Source of the DNA: Microbacterium sp. SLBN-154
GTDB lineage: Bacteria > Actinomycetota > Actinomycetes > Actinomycetales > Microbacteriaceae
Length of the DNA: 64,000 nucleotides
Direction: 5' to 3'
Assembly: GCF_006715565.1 (NCBI RefSeq)
Contig: NZ_VFNL01000001.1
Span: forward strand, 2,418,001 to 2,482,000
Part shown: one piece after another, positions 43,985-52,916 of the stretch
Layout: each line of letters starts with the position of its first letter
Position numbering within the stretch: position 1 is the first letter of the stretch
Notes under the pieces: generated by a model
What the model was told of the DNA's origin: nothing
Seen by the model: only the letters and a program-made list of their open reading frames with translations
The model's database searches: none
Translations under genes and position numbers: made by a program

Positions 43985-45433
43985 TCACTCGCGTTCGATG
44001 AGACCCTGATCCAGGATGCGGCTGACCACGCGTTCGGCCGCCCGACCGTCGTCGCGGGCGTTGAACGCCCGCCGCCACGCATCGTACTTCTCGGCGAACG
44101 GCGCGGTCTCCTCCGCTGTCAGCGCGGCGACGAGCTCAGGCTGCGTGCGAACCACCGGTCCCGGGGCGCGAGCGGCGAGATCGAAGTAGAAGCCCCGCAG
44201 CGTACCCCGGTAATGATCCATGTCCGGCACCAGGAAATACATCGGTTTGCCCGTCACACTGAAGTCGAACATCACCGACGAATAGTCCGTGACCAGTGCG
44301 TCCGCCGCCAGGAGCAGCGCCGACGTATCGGGGTAGCCCGTGACATCGATGACGCGGGGACCGGCGAGGTCATGACCGGGCTGAAGCGTGCGGGAGTGAC
44401 CGCGCACGAGCACGACCGACCCGGTGACGGCGGCCAGGCTCGTCGGATCGATGAAGTCGACGATCTCGTCACGGTCGTCTCGCCAGGTGGGGGCGTAGAG
44501 GATGACCCGCTCCTCGATCCCGATCCCCAGCGCCGCGCGCGTGGTCGCACCGTCACCGGTCACCAGCACGTCGTTACGCGGGTATCCCTCGACCCACAGC
44601 GGCCGACGCAGAAAGGCGTAGGCCTTCCGCAGCACCGACGCGGCGTAGGGGTTCTGCGCCAGCAGGATGTCCCAGCGGAACGACTCGCGGATGACCGCCG
44701 CCGCCCGTCGCGGGTCGAAGCCCGGACGGTGGAGAGCCAACCGCTTCAACGGCGTGCCGTGCCACGTCTGGAGGACGACCTGCCCGCCGCGGCGGGAGAA
44801 GCGGCGGCGAAGCCAGTCGTTGACGACGAGGAGCCGTGCGACGCCTCGGGCCCGCCACCACTCCGGGCTCCCCTCGACCACGGCCACCGCACCCTCCGGT
44901 ACGACCACGGAAAGGTCCGCGACACTCCAGTAACGGGTCACCCCGGGGGCCCGCCGCGCGAGCTCGCGATCGATGGCGAGAGGGTTGCAGCTGGCGTTGC
45001 GTCCGTAGAAGCTCTCGAAGAACACGGCGTTCTCGAGCTCCCCCGGCCTCGTGGCATATCGACGTTCGAGCGCGGCCTGGCCCTCACCGGAGTCGTACAC
45101 GGGATCGATCGGCGGGCCGATCTCGACCGCACCGCCCCGGAGCTCGGCGCGGAGGGAGCCCAGCACGCGGAGTGCGACATCCGGCAGCTCGACCTCACCG
45201 ATCCCTGCCCCGCTCACGCGCAGGGCGTACGAGCCCCGGGGAAGCGGGAGATCCGGTCCGCCCCACCGCGCGACATGGAGCGGCAGATCCACCCACCAGC
45301 CGTCGTCATCGGCCACGACCTCCGCGGACACACGTGCCCGCGGTCCCTCGAGGCTCACACGCTGAGGCGCGGGGCCGGTGCCCGACAGCAGAAGGGCGGG
45401 CGCGGGGTCGGCGTGGAAGCGGGCGTCTGTCAT
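43985..45433 (-). CDS. CDP-glycerol glycerophosphotransferase family protein (TagF-like)
   Basis: 482 aa from the ATG that overlaps the previous stop by four bases. An N-terminal beta-sandwich-like region (about 10-135) precedes the glycerophosphotransferase part (about 140-480). That part has LQTWHGTPLKRLALHRPGF, ILYAPTWRDDRDE, VLVRGHSRT and LVTDYSSVMFDFSVTGKP. The His-Gly and Asp-Tyr-Ser motifs are those of TagB/TagF. It adds glycerol-phosphate-type units to a wall polymer or its linker. Confidence 0.91.
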   Translation of the reverse strand: MTDARFHADPAPALLLSGTGPAPQRVSLEGPRARVSAEVVADDDGWWVDLPLHVARWGGPDLPLPRGSYALRVSGAGIGEVELPDVALRVLGSLRAELRGGAVEIGPPIDPVYDSGEGQAALERRYATRPGELENAVFFESFYGRNASCNPLAIDRELARRAPGVTRYWSVADLSVVVPEGAVAVVEGSPEWWRARGVARLLVVNDWLRRRFSRRGGQVVLQTWHGTPLKRLALHRPGFDPRRAAAVIRESFRWDILLAQNPYAASVLRKAYAFLRRPLWVEGYPRNDVLVTGDGATTRAALGIGIEERVILYAPTWRDDRDEIVDFIDPTSLAAVTGSVVLVRGHSRTLQPGHDLAGPRVIDVTGYPDTSALLLAADALVTDYSSVMFDFSVTGKPMYFLVPDMDHYRGTLRGFYFDLAARAPGPVVRTQPELVAALTAEETAPFAEKYDAWRRAFNARDDGRAAERVVSRILDQGLIERE

Positions 45434-46701
45434 CTGCGTCCTCTCGTGCGGCCGTCGGCGGTGGCGGCGCCCGTGGCGTTCAGGATGGCACGGTGGACCC
45501 GTGCGGTGTTGCCTCCGTCGTGGAAGGCGTGGACATCTGCGCTGCGCGCCGCGGAGCGATCGGCCATGCGCGCGCGCTCCGGGCCGTCGGTGATCGCAGA
45601 GCGGAGCCGCCGCACGATCTCCGTCCAGTCCGACGCGAGGTCGCCCGCCGCGATCTCCTCGAAGGAGCCGTAGAAGCCGCGCCGGGCCGAGTACTCCTCG
45701 ACGTCGGGCGCGAGGAAGAGAACGGGCGTGCGATTGAGCCCCGCATCGAACACCAGCGACGAGTAGTCGGTGATGAGGAGATCGATGCCGGGGAGGACGG
45801 GCGTGACATCGCGAAGAAGGTCGCTGCCGAGCATCCGGATCCGCGCCGTCGGAACGGGCGGTGTGTACTCCCCCGCGCCCAGCGGGTGCGATCGAACGAG
45901 CAGGATGGCGTCCTGCGCCTCGAGGGCGTCGACCAGCGCCGACCAATCCGCCGGTGACGGCACGGCCGGATCGGGTGCGCCGTCCCGCCACGTCGGCGCG
46001 TAGAGGATGACCCGCGCCGCGGCCCCGATCGTCCCCACCGTCCGGGACAGCAGGTCGCGTGCCCGGCGACGACGCTCCGCAGCCGAGCCACGCGACAGCA
46101 CGTCGACACGCGGCTCGCCGGTCACGGGGACGCGTGCGTCGGTGAGCGAGAAGGCGGACTCCAGACGGCCCCGCACCAGATGCGACGCGGCGGGGATGAG
46201 CCCGATGCGTCGGGTGGCACCGCGGTACATGGCGCGGATGAGCGCGCGCATCGCGCGCGACCGGGGCAGGATGCTGCTGCGCAGCGTCTCCGGGGAATCG
46301 AGACCGATGCGCTTGAGCGGGATACCGTGCCACAGCTGCACCACGAAGGCGCCCCCGGTGGCGTATCGGTTGACGTCGCCGAACCCATGGGTGATCACGA
46401 GCACGCGTGCCCGGGCGGTGAGCCGGAAACCACGGAGTGAGGATTTCCTCGCCGTCGGGATGCCGCGGGCCGCGGCATCCCGCTCCTCGTCCGGGGACCC
46501 GGTCAACCACACCGCGCGCCGCCCGTGCGCCTCCGCTTCCTCCCAGAGAGCGAGAGCCCCGTCGGCGATGCCCACCGCGCAACCGAACACCCACAGGTCG
46601 GGCCGGCGCGGGACGAAGAGCGTCACGACACGACCGAGCGCGTACAGCGGAATGCTCGCCACTTTGCGTGCATTTCCCGCGCCGAACGAGAAGGACGCCA
46701 T
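45430..46701 (-). CDS. CDP-glycerol glycerophosphotransferase family protein (TagB/TagF-like)
   Basis: 423 aa. A hydrophobic patch at about 14-32 suggests membrane attachment. FVVQLWHGIPLKRIGLDSPE, ILYAPTWRDGAPDP, LLVRSHPLGAG and LLITDYSSLVFDAGLNRTPVLF are present. It may act first, as primase-like TagB proteins are shorter than polymerases. It is the first of the two-gene minus-strand unit, coupled to the next gene by ATGA. Confidence 0.9.
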   Translation of the reverse strand: MASFSFGAGNARKVASIPLYALGRVVTLFVPRRPDLWVFGCAVGIADGALALWEEAEAHGRRAVWLTGSPDEERDAAARGIPTARKSSLRGFRLTARARVLVITHGFGDVNRYATGGAFVVQLWHGIPLKRIGLDSPETLRSSILPRSRAMRALIRAMYRGATRRIGLIPAASHLVRGRLESAFSLTDARVPVTGEPRVDVLSRGSAAERRRRARDLLSRTVGTIGAAARVILYAPTWRDGAPDPAVPSPADWSALVDALEAQDAILLVRSHPLGAGEYTPPVPTARIRMLGSDLLRDVTPVLPGIDLLITDYSSLVFDAGLNRTPVLFLAPDVEEYSARRGFYGSFEEIAAGDLASDWTEIVRRLRSAITDGPERARMADRSAARSADVHAFHDGGNTARVHRAILNATGAATADGRTRGRR

Positions 46702-46743
46702 CCCGCGAGCCTATCGCGGGATGGCGTCCGAACCGGGAGGACC

Positions 46744-48219
46744 CTACTGCTCGAGCTCTCCGAGGGTCACATCCGCCGTGGCGTCACGACCGTCGCGGAC
46801 GTAGGTCAGCGAGACCTCGCTACCGGCGGCGAGTGCCCGGACCTGCGCGGTGAGGTCGACGGAATCGGTGATCGGAACGCCGTTGAATTCGGTGACGATG
46901 TCGCCCGCGCGAAGTCCCGCGGCCTCCGCCGCACCCCCGGCGGTGACCTCGGCGATGTAGGCGCCGGTGATGTCGGCGTCGTCGACGTACGCCGACGACT
47001 GCACGTTGGCACCGAGCAGACCATGGGTCGCCGAGCCGTTCTCGATCAGCTCGTCGGTCACGCGCTGGACGATGTCGGACGGGATCGCGAACCCGACGCC
47101 GATGTTCCCCTGCGTGGACGAGGTTCCCCCCGCGGAGGCGATGGCGACGTTGACGCCGATGAGGCGGCCCTGCGAGTCGACCAGCGCGCCACCGGAGTTC
47201 CCCGGGTTGATCGCGGCGTCGGTCTGGATGACGGCGATCTTGATGGACTCCGCCGGCTGACCCGACTGCTGGCCCTGGCCGAAGTCGAAGGAGAACGGCG
47301 GGGCCTCGCCCTGGTTCTCATCGGCATCGCCCTCGTCAGGCGCGGCGGAAGACGCGATCTCGATCGACCTGTTGAGCGCGCTGACGATTCCCGTCGTGAC
47401 GGTGTTCGACAGCCCCAGGGGTGCTCCGACGGCGGTCGTCTCGTCTCCGACGTTGAGGTCCGACGAGTCGGCGAACTCGATCGGGGTGAGTCCGTCGGCA
47501 TCCTGGAGTCTGATCACTGCGAGGTCGTAGAGCGGGTCGGTGCCGACGATCTCGGCGTCGAACACCCGCCCGTCCGAGGTGGTCACCCGGATCGCGGCAT
47601 CTCCGGTCGCCCCGTCGAGGGTCACCACGTGCGTGTTCGTCACGACGTATCCGTCGCTGGAGAGGATGACGCCCGACCCGGTGCCGCTTCCTGCACCGCC
47701 CGCAGCCTCGATCGTCACGACGCTCGGCACGACCTTGGCGGCGATCGCCGTGGTCTGGTTGACGTCGTCGGTGTCGTTGACCGTCACGCTGGTCGGGCCG
47801 GTCGCCGTCGTCGCGGTCGAGGCCGGCTGGAAGAGGGAGACGCCGGCATAGGCGCCGCCGAGCCCTGCGGCACCGCCGACGACGGCGGCGGCCACGAGGA
47901 GACCGGCGACGCGGACGGCGCCGGACTTGCGCTTGATCGACGCTGCCGTCCCCTGCGCCGCGGCGGGCGTCTCGCCGTACCCGCGCCCGCCATCACCAAG
48001 GGGAAGGGTGGGCTGGGTCGGGTGGCCCGTCGAGCCGAACGAGGCCCCGGCGCCGACCGGATACGGCGCACCGGAGGCGGGGGTCGGCGGTGCCGGGCGC
48101 GGGGGAACGTGCCAACCGGCGGGCGGAGTGTGCTGGGCGGCCGCGGCCGCCGGCGTCTCAGGGACGGGGGGCGTGGCGGGGACGTCCTCCGGCTGACGGT
48201 CGCTGGTGTTCTCGCTCAT
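46744..48219 (-). CDS. HtrA/DegP-type trypsin-like serine protease with PDZ domain
   Basis: 491 aa from ATG with AGGAACG upstream. Pro/Ala/Gly-rich cytoplasmic N-terminus (1-95), one membrane helix (about 103-127), protease domain with His197, Asp232 and Ser342 (GNSGG). An extra acidic loop lies at about 290-318 (EGDADENQGEAPP). A C-terminal PDZ domain (about 390-485) carries GLLGANVQ and AGDIVTEFNG. This is the S1C architecture of the extracytoplasmic stress proteases of actinobacteria. Divergent from the aminotransferase gene by 156 bp. Confidence 0.94.
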   Translation of the reverse strand: MSENTSDRQPEDVPATPPVPETPAAAAAQHTPPAGWHVPPRPAPPTPASGAPYPVGAGASFGSTGHPTQPTLPLGDGGRGYGETPAAAQGTAASIKRKSGAVRVAGLLVAAAVVGGAAGLGGAYAGVSLFQPASTATTATGPTSVTVNDTDDVNQTTAIAAKVVPSVVTIEAAGGAGSGTGSGVILSSDGYVVTNTHVVTLDGATGDAAIRVTTSDGRVFDAEIVGTDPLYDLAVIRLQDADGLTPIEFADSSDLNVGDETTAVGAPLGLSNTVTTGIVSALNRSIEIASSAAPDEGDADENQGEAPPFSFDFGQGQQSGQPAESIKIAVIQTDAAINPGNSGGALVDSQGRLIGVNVAIASAGGTSSTQGNIGVGFAIPSDIVQRVTDELIENGSATHGLLGANVQSSAYVDDADITGAYIAEVTAGGAAEAAGLRAGDIVTEFNGVPITDSVDLTAQVRALAAGSEVSLTYVRDGRDATADVTLGELEQ

Positions 48220-48375
48220 CTTCGTTCCTCCTCGGGCCGAAGGCCCATCGAAACCTTCGATCGCGTGTTGTTCGATCTGCTGACCAGCGTGGTCATCCAT
48301 CCTGTGGGTTTCTTATGATCCGCCCGCGATGCGCCTATGCAATGCTGAGGAACCCGTGCAGGAGGGATGCCCACG

Positions 48376-49608
48376 ATGCCGCGAACCATTCCCGGAGCCT
48401 GGCGGCGCACGGCCGACGGTGCCGGGCTGCTGTCCTCGGACGGAAGCACCCGCCCCACCATCTTCGCCGACATGTCGGCACTCGCGGCCCGAACCGGCGC
48501 CATCAACCTCGGTCAGGGGTTCCCCGACGAGGATGGGCCGGAGGTCGTTCTGGAGACGGCCCGCGCAGCCATCGCCCACGGCGTCAACCAGTACCCGCCC
48601 GGACGAGGCGTCGCCGAGCTGCGGGAGGCGATCGCTGCTCACCAGCAGCGGTTCTACGGGATGCACCTCGACCCCGAGCGTCACGTTCTTGTCACCGCAG
48701 GCGCGACCGAGGCGCTCGCGGCCGCCCTCCTGGCGCTCGTGGACGGTGCCGACGACGAGGTCGTCGTCTTCGAGCCCTTCTACGACGCGTACGCGGCACT
48801 GGTCGCGCTGTCGGGCGCGCGCCTGGTCACCGTCCCGCTGCGCTTCCCGCACTTCCAACCCGATCCGGACGACCTCCGGGCCGCCGTGGGCGAGCGGACC
48901 CGCGTCATCATCGTCAATGATCCGCACAACCCCACCGGAACGGTGTTCTCGGAAGAGCTCCGCGCCGAGGTGGTGCGGCTCGCCCACGAGCACGATGCCT
49001 GGATCGTCACGGACGAGGTCTACGAGCACCTGGTCTTCGACGGCCGGCACGCGCCGATCGCCGCGATGCCGGGAGCGTGGGAGCGGACCGTGTCGATCTC
49101 CTCCGGGGGGAAGACCTTCTCTACGACCGGCTGGAAGATCGGATGGGCCACCGGACCTGCGGATCTGATCGACGCACTCGTCGCCGTGAAACAGTACCTC
49201 ACCTACTCCGGGGGCGCGCCCTTCCAACCCGCGATCGCCGCGGGGCTGCGGCTTCCCGACGACTGGTTCGCCGAGGTTGCCGATTCGCTCCGGCACAAAC
49301 GGGATCTGCTCGGCCAGGGGTTGCGCGCAGCGGGTTTCGACGTGTCGGTCCCCGCGGCCTCCTACTTCACCGTCGTGGATGCCCGAGCCCTCGACGTGGA
49401 AGATGCCGACGCGTTCTGCAGAGAGATGGCCGAGCGGATCGGGGTCGTCGGCGTACCTCTGACCGCCTTCGTCCGGCCCGAGGAGCGTCCCGCGGTGTCG
49501 AGTCTCATCCGATTCGCCGCCTGCAAACAGGCGTCCGTCCTGGATGAGGCCGTCCGTCGTCTGTCGAGACTGCAGGACGGGCGAGCCGACGGCGGCGGGT
49601 CGGGCTAG
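48376..49608 (+). CDS. Class I/II PLP-dependent aminotransferase
   Basis: 410 aa; the second in-frame ATG is chosen because GGAGGG lies nine bases upstream. PLP lysine is Lys246 in SISSGGKTFSTTGWKIGW; NDPHNPTGTV is the usual loop and RFAACKQ contributes the carboxylate-binding Arg. Similar enzymes act on methionine or aromatic amino acids and kynurenine. The stop overlaps the nitrilase stop by three bases on the opposite strand. Confidence 0.93.
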   Translation: MPRTIPGAWRRTADGAGLLSSDGSTRPTIFADMSALAARTGAINLGQGFPDEDGPEVVLETARAAIAHGVNQYPPGRGVAELREAIAAHQQRFYGMHLDPERHVLVTAGATEALAAALLALVDGADDEVVVFEPFYDAYAALVALSGARLVTVPLRFPHFQPDPDDLRAAVGERTRVIIVNDPHNPTGTVFSEELRAEVVRLAHEHDAWIVTDEVYEHLVFDGRHAPIAAMPGAWERTVSISSGGKTFSTTGWKIGWATGPADLIDALVAVKQYLTYSGGAPFQPAIAAGLRLPDDWFAEVADSLRHKRDLLGQGLRAAGFDVSVPAASYFTVVDARALDVEDADAFCREMAERIGVVGVPLTAFVRPEERPAVSSLIRFAACKQASVLDEAVRRLSRLQDGRADGGGSG

Positions 49609-50414
49609 GAGTCCGCGACCACTCGGAATCGGCGGAGCCGCAGCGCGGGGTTCTGTCGACGGACGCGGTCGACCAGCGCGGGATCCAGGTGTGCAATTGC
49701 GACATTGGTCTCCGACCCGACCCCCGCGACGACGACCCCCCGGGGGTCGACCACGCTCGACAGCCCGACTCCGAGAGGCGGCGGGTGGTCGGCGGCGACC
49801 ACGTACACGGTGTTCTCGATCGCGCGGGCCTGTAGGAGGGTCTGCCAGTGATGCTCCTTGAGCGGGCCCCGCACCCACTCCGCGGGTACGAGGAAGGCGG
49901 TGGCACCGGCGTCGACGAGCACCCGTCCCATCTCGGGGAAGCGCAGGTCGTAACAGGTCATCAAGCCGAATCGGATGCCGTCGACGCTGAAGGTCTCCGG
50001 CGCCGAGGTCTCGCCCGGCTGGATCCAGTCCGACTCGCGCTGCCCGAAGGCGTCGTAGAGGTGGATCTTGCGGTAGACCGCGACCACGCCGCGATCGGCG
50101 ACGGCGACGACGGTGTTGCGGACGCGACCTTCCTCGCCGCGCTCCAGCAACCCCGCGACGATGTGGGTCCGCGTCTCGCGGGCGAGCTGTCGCAGTGCGG
50201 CGACGAAGGCCCCGTCGAGGGTCTCGGCGTGCGCGGAGAGTGATTGGTCGAAGGGATCGATGAAGTAGTTCGAGTATTCGGGGAGGACGATGACGCGCGC
50301 GCCCCGGTCGGCGGCTGTGTGCACGAGCTCGCCGACCGTGCGGCGATTGGCTGCGATGTCGGGCGCGGGCGCGAATTGCACGACCGCCGTGGCGACCGTG
50401 CTCGTGGGCGTCAT
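49605..50414 (-). CDS. Nitrilase-family carbon-nitrogen hydrolase
   Basis: 269 aa from ATG. Catalytic Glu46 (VLPEYSNYF), Lys116 (YRKIHLYD) and Cys154 (TCYDLRFPE) are in place. The family includes omega-amidase, deaminated-glutathione amidase and NitFhit-type enzymes. An omega-amidase or amide scavenging role near an aminotransferase is an attractive guess. A longer upstream reading is not family-like. Coupled by ATGA to the preceding DUF6328 gene. Confidence 0.92.
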   Translation of the reverse strand: MTPTSTVATAVVQFAPAPDIAANRRTVGELVHTAADRGARVIVLPEYSNYFIDPFDQSLSAHAETLDGAFVAALRQLARETRTHIVAGLLERGEEGRVRNTVVAVADRGVVAVYRKIHLYDAFGQRESDWIQPGETSAPETFSVDGIRFGLMTCYDLRFPEMGRVLVDAGATAFLVPAEWVRGPLKEHHWQTLLQARAIENTVYVVAADHPPPLGVGLSSVVDPRGVVVAGVGSETNVAIAHLDPALVDRVRRQNPALRLRRFRVVADS

Positions 50415-50944
50415 CGCGTCTTTCCTTCCGGGGTCGCGTGGATGGACGCGCGATGGCGGACCCGGACGACCGCCGGGACGACGACCCAGAGCACGATGAC
50501 CAACAGCACGAGCCCCGCTGCCGCGATCGCAGCCCACGCGGTGCCGAGGACCACGTCGAACACGAACGCGACGACACCGGAGAGCAGGAGCGCGACGATG
50601 GTGAGAGCGGTCAGGAGCGCCCCGTGACCGAACCGTACGACCGTGGCCTTCAGACCCTGGCCGAACAGCACGCGATGCAGCGCCACCGGAGCGAGCGCGA
50701 TGATGGCGCTCAGGGCGGAGAGGACGACGAGCAGGAGGTAGAACCCCCGCTGAGCGCCACTCAGGTCGGAGAAGGCCGGCTGGAACGCCAGGGCGAGCAG
50801 GAAGCCGGTGAGGATCTGGGTGCCGGTCTGGAGCACGCGAAGTTCCTGCAGCACCTCGTTCCAGTTCCGATCGGCGCGCTCCGCCGGCGATTCGTCGCGC
50901 CCGTCGAGCCTGTCGTCGACGACGTTCTCGGGCACAGCGGGCAT
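50411..50944 (-). CDS. DUF6328 family membrane protein
   Basis: 177 aa. After a charged N-terminus comes NWNEVLQELRVLQTGTQILTGFLLALAFQ and then four helices (about 45-65, 72-95, 110-135, 140-163). This is the DUF6328 pattern of small actinobacterial membrane proteins. A TTG at 50980 would add 12 residues; the ATG at 50944 is chosen. Function unknown. Confidence 0.88.
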   Translation of the reverse strand: MPAVPENVVDDRLDGRDESPAERADRNWNEVLQELRVLQTGTQILTGFLLALAFQPAFSDLSGAQRGFYLLLVVLSALSAIIALAPVALHRVLFGQGLKATVVRFGHGALLTALTIVALLLSGVVAFVFDVVLGTAWAAIAAAGLVLLVIVLWVVVPAVVRVRHRASIHATPEGKTR

Positions 50945-51038
50945 GCAGCTACCCTGCCCGTCGGCGAGGGCGTTCGGCAACCGCCGCAGGAGCCGGTTCG
51001 ACGACGCCGGTCTCGCGTGCTAGGCTTTTCTCTTGTGC

Positions 51039-51112
51039 CGCGGGGTGGAGCAGTTCGGTAGCTCGCTGGGCTCATAACCCAGAGGTCGTAGGTTCAAATC
51101 CTGCCCCCGCAA
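51039..51112 (+). tRNA. Initiator tRNA-Met (anticodon CAU)
   Basis: Acceptor CGCGGGG pairs with CCCCGC, with the unpaired C1/A72 that marks initiators. The anticodon stem has the three G-C pairs of initiators (CTGGG / CCCAG) around loop CTCATAA. T arm GGTTCAAATCC. CCA is not encoded (AAC follows). Confidence 0.96.
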
Positions 51113-51117
51113 CAAAA

Positions 51118-51152
51118 GGAAGGCGTCCCGGAAGGGGCGCCTTCCGCATTTT
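51118..51152 (+). terminator. Hairpin terminator after initiator tRNA
   Basis: GGAAGGCG at 51118-51125 pairs with CGCCTTCC at 51138-51145, with a 12-nt loop and a trailing CATTTT. It sits 5 bp downstream of the tRNA, which suits release of the tRNA transcript before the carotenoid promoter. Confidence 0.65.
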
Positions 51153-51276
51153 CCAGGGCATCATGGAACTGCAGGCGCCTGGGGCGCCCGCCATCGCCGC
51201 GCGCGCGGGGGTGCGGAGCAGCAGGGGCGCCGTGTAGACACCCCTACAGCCTCCTTGTATCATCGACCAACCGATA

Positions 51277-51295
51277 TCGCTAGGAAAACTAGCGA
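51277..51295. promoter_or_regulatory. Inverted-repeat operator candidate of the carotenoid operon
   Basis: TCGCTAG and CTAGCGA are perfect inverted arms separated by GAAAA, ending 17 bp before the idi ATG. A weak -35-like TTGTAT lies at 51255-51260. The arm length and spacing match a dimeric repressor site such as those of MarR-family regulators that govern carotenogenesis in related bacteria. No regulator gene is nearby. Confidence 0.55.
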
Positions 51296-51312
51296 AATGA
51301 TCAGGAGGTGCC

Positions 51313-51864
51313 ATGACGGAGATCGACCACGTCGTCCTTCTCGACGAGGCCGGCCGCGCCATCGGCACCGCGCCCAAATCGAGCGTGCACGGCAGTGACA
51401 CTGCTCTTCACCTGGCCTTCTCGTGCCACGTCGTCAATGACGCCGGCGAGGTTCTGGTCACTCGCCGTGCCCTGTCGAAGAAGACGTGGCCGGGCGTGTG
51501 GACCAACTCGTTCTGCGGCCACCCCCGACCGGCTGAGCCCGTGCTCTCGGCCGTGCGACGCCACGCTGATTCCGAGCTGGGACTCGTCCTCAGCGACATC
51601 CAGCTCGCCCTCCCCCTCTTCCGCTATCGCGCCACCGATGCCAGCGGCGTCGTCGAGTACGAGGTGTGCCCGGTCTACACCGCTCGCGCCGAGCACGAAC
51701 CCGTGCTCAACCCCGCGGAAGTGATGGATGCCCGCTGGGTCGACCCCGCCGATCTCGCGGCGTCGCTGGTGACCACCCCGTGGGCGTTCAGCCCGTGGCT
51801 CGTCCTCCAGGCGCAGCAGCTGCACCTGTTCGACGCCTCAGAACCCCAACGACGGGCCTCATGA
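51313..51864 (+). CDS. idi: Isopentenyl-diphosphate delta-isomerase, type 1
   Basis: 183 aa. ATG with AGGAGG upstream. Nudix-type fold: HLAFSCHVVNDAGEVLVTRRA, TWPGVWTNSFCGHPRPAE with the catalytic Cys, and YEVCPVYTA with the glutamate and metal residues. It converts IPP to DMAPP to feed the isoprenoid pathway. The stop overlaps the crtE start by four bases. It opens the carotenoid operon. Confidence 0.96.
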   Translation: MTEIDHVVLLDEAGRAIGTAPKSSVHGSDTALHLAFSCHVVNDAGEVLVTRRALSKKTWPGVWTNSFCGHPRPAEPVLSAVRRHADSELGLVLSDIQLALPLFRYRATDASGVVEYEVCPVYTARAEHEPVLNPAEVMDARWVDPADLAASLVTTPWAFSPWLVLQAQQLHLFDASEPQRRAS

Positions 51865-52916
51865 TCCCCGCTGCCACCAGTGCCGAGATCGACCTCGCCA
51901 TCGACTCGGCGGTGCAGCGCATCAGCGACCGCGCCGCGCGCCTGGGTGACGGCTTCTGCGTGCTCGGCGAGGCCATCGCCCGCGCGGCGTCCGGGGGCAA
52001 GCGTCTTCGGCCCGCTCTCGTCGTGGCATCCTTCCACGCCTTCGGCGGCGACGAGGCGCAGTTGCCGACCGTCTACCGGGTAGCGGCGGCGTTCGAGCTG
52101 CTGCACACCGCCTTCGTCGTCCACGACGATGTGATCGACCACGATCTCATCCGCCGTGGGATCCCCAATGTGGGCGGCGAGTTCCGCCTGCGTGCGCTGA
52201 CCGCGGGCGCGAGCCCGGGCGGCGCGGCCACCCTCGGCGACGCGGCCGGGATCCTGGCAGGCGATCTCCTGCTGCACGAGGCCGGCCGGCTCATCGCGAC
52301 CTCCGACGCCACCTCGCACGCACGTGAAGCGCTCTTCGGACTTCTCGACGACGCGGTCTTCGTCTCCGCGGCCGGCGAGCTTGCCGACGTCGAGAACGCC
52401 GTCGTGCCCGACCTCGCCGAAGACGCCGCACTCATCGCGGCGGCGCGGGACAAGACGGCCGTGTACTCCTTCAGCGCGCCTCTGCAGGCAGGTGCCGTCC
52501 TCGCCGATGCCGACGAGGCCTCGATCGCGGCGCTGGGCGACGCCGGCGCGCGCATCGGCCTGGCCTTCCAGCTCGTCGACGATCTCATCGGCGCGTTCGG
52601 AACCGCCGACCAGGCCGGCAAAGAGGAGGGTGGCGACCTGCGCGAAGCCAAGCGCACGCCGCTCATCGCCTTCGCCCGCCAGACGGCGGCGTGGTCGCGC
52701 GTCAACGATGCGCTCGCCGTCGCACACACCGGTCCGATCGCCATCCGCGAAGCACAGGAGGCCCTCGAGGCCAGCGGCGCCCGAACCCGGCTGCGCGAAC
52801 TCATCGACGACACGCTCGCCGGAGCGGGAAAGCACTCCGCCGCCCCGGAGCTTCCCGTCGCTGCGAGAATGCTGTTGCAGGACCTCTGCGTCCGCATTCA
52901 GGAGAGGATTCCGTGA
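51861..52916 (+). CDS. crtE: Geranylgeranyl diphosphate synthase (CrtE/IdsA type)
   Basis: 351 aa. GGKRLRPALVVASFHAF, first Asp motif VVHDDVIDHD (residues about 90-100), and second motif QLVDDLIGAFG, where the last Asp is Gly as in the actinobacterial IdsA-like form. It makes C20 GGPP (or FPP) from IPP and DMAPP. The GTG of crtB overlaps its stop (GTGA). Confidence 0.94.
   Translation: MIPAATSAEIDLAIDSAVQRISDRAARLGDGFCVLGEAIARAASGGKRLRPALVVASFHAFGGDEAQLPTVYRVAAAFELLHTAFVVHDDVIDHDLIRRGIPNVGGEFRLRALTAGASPGGAATLGDAAGILAGDLLLHEAGRLIATSDATSHAREALFGLLDDAVFVSAAGELADVENAVVPDLAEDAALIAAARDKTAVYSFSAPLQAGAVLADADEASIAALGDAGARIGLAFQLVDDLIGAFGTADQAGKEEGGDLREAKRTPLIAFARQTAAWSRVNDALAVAHTGPIAIREAQEALEASGARTRLRELIDDTLAGAGKHSAAPELPVAARMLLQDLCVRIQERIP

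Noticed and set aside
43985..46594. A single 869-residue frame read through two phosphotransferase genes
   Set aside because: The first 390 residues are out of phase with the real upstream gene; the true start is the ATG at 45433 that overlaps its stop.
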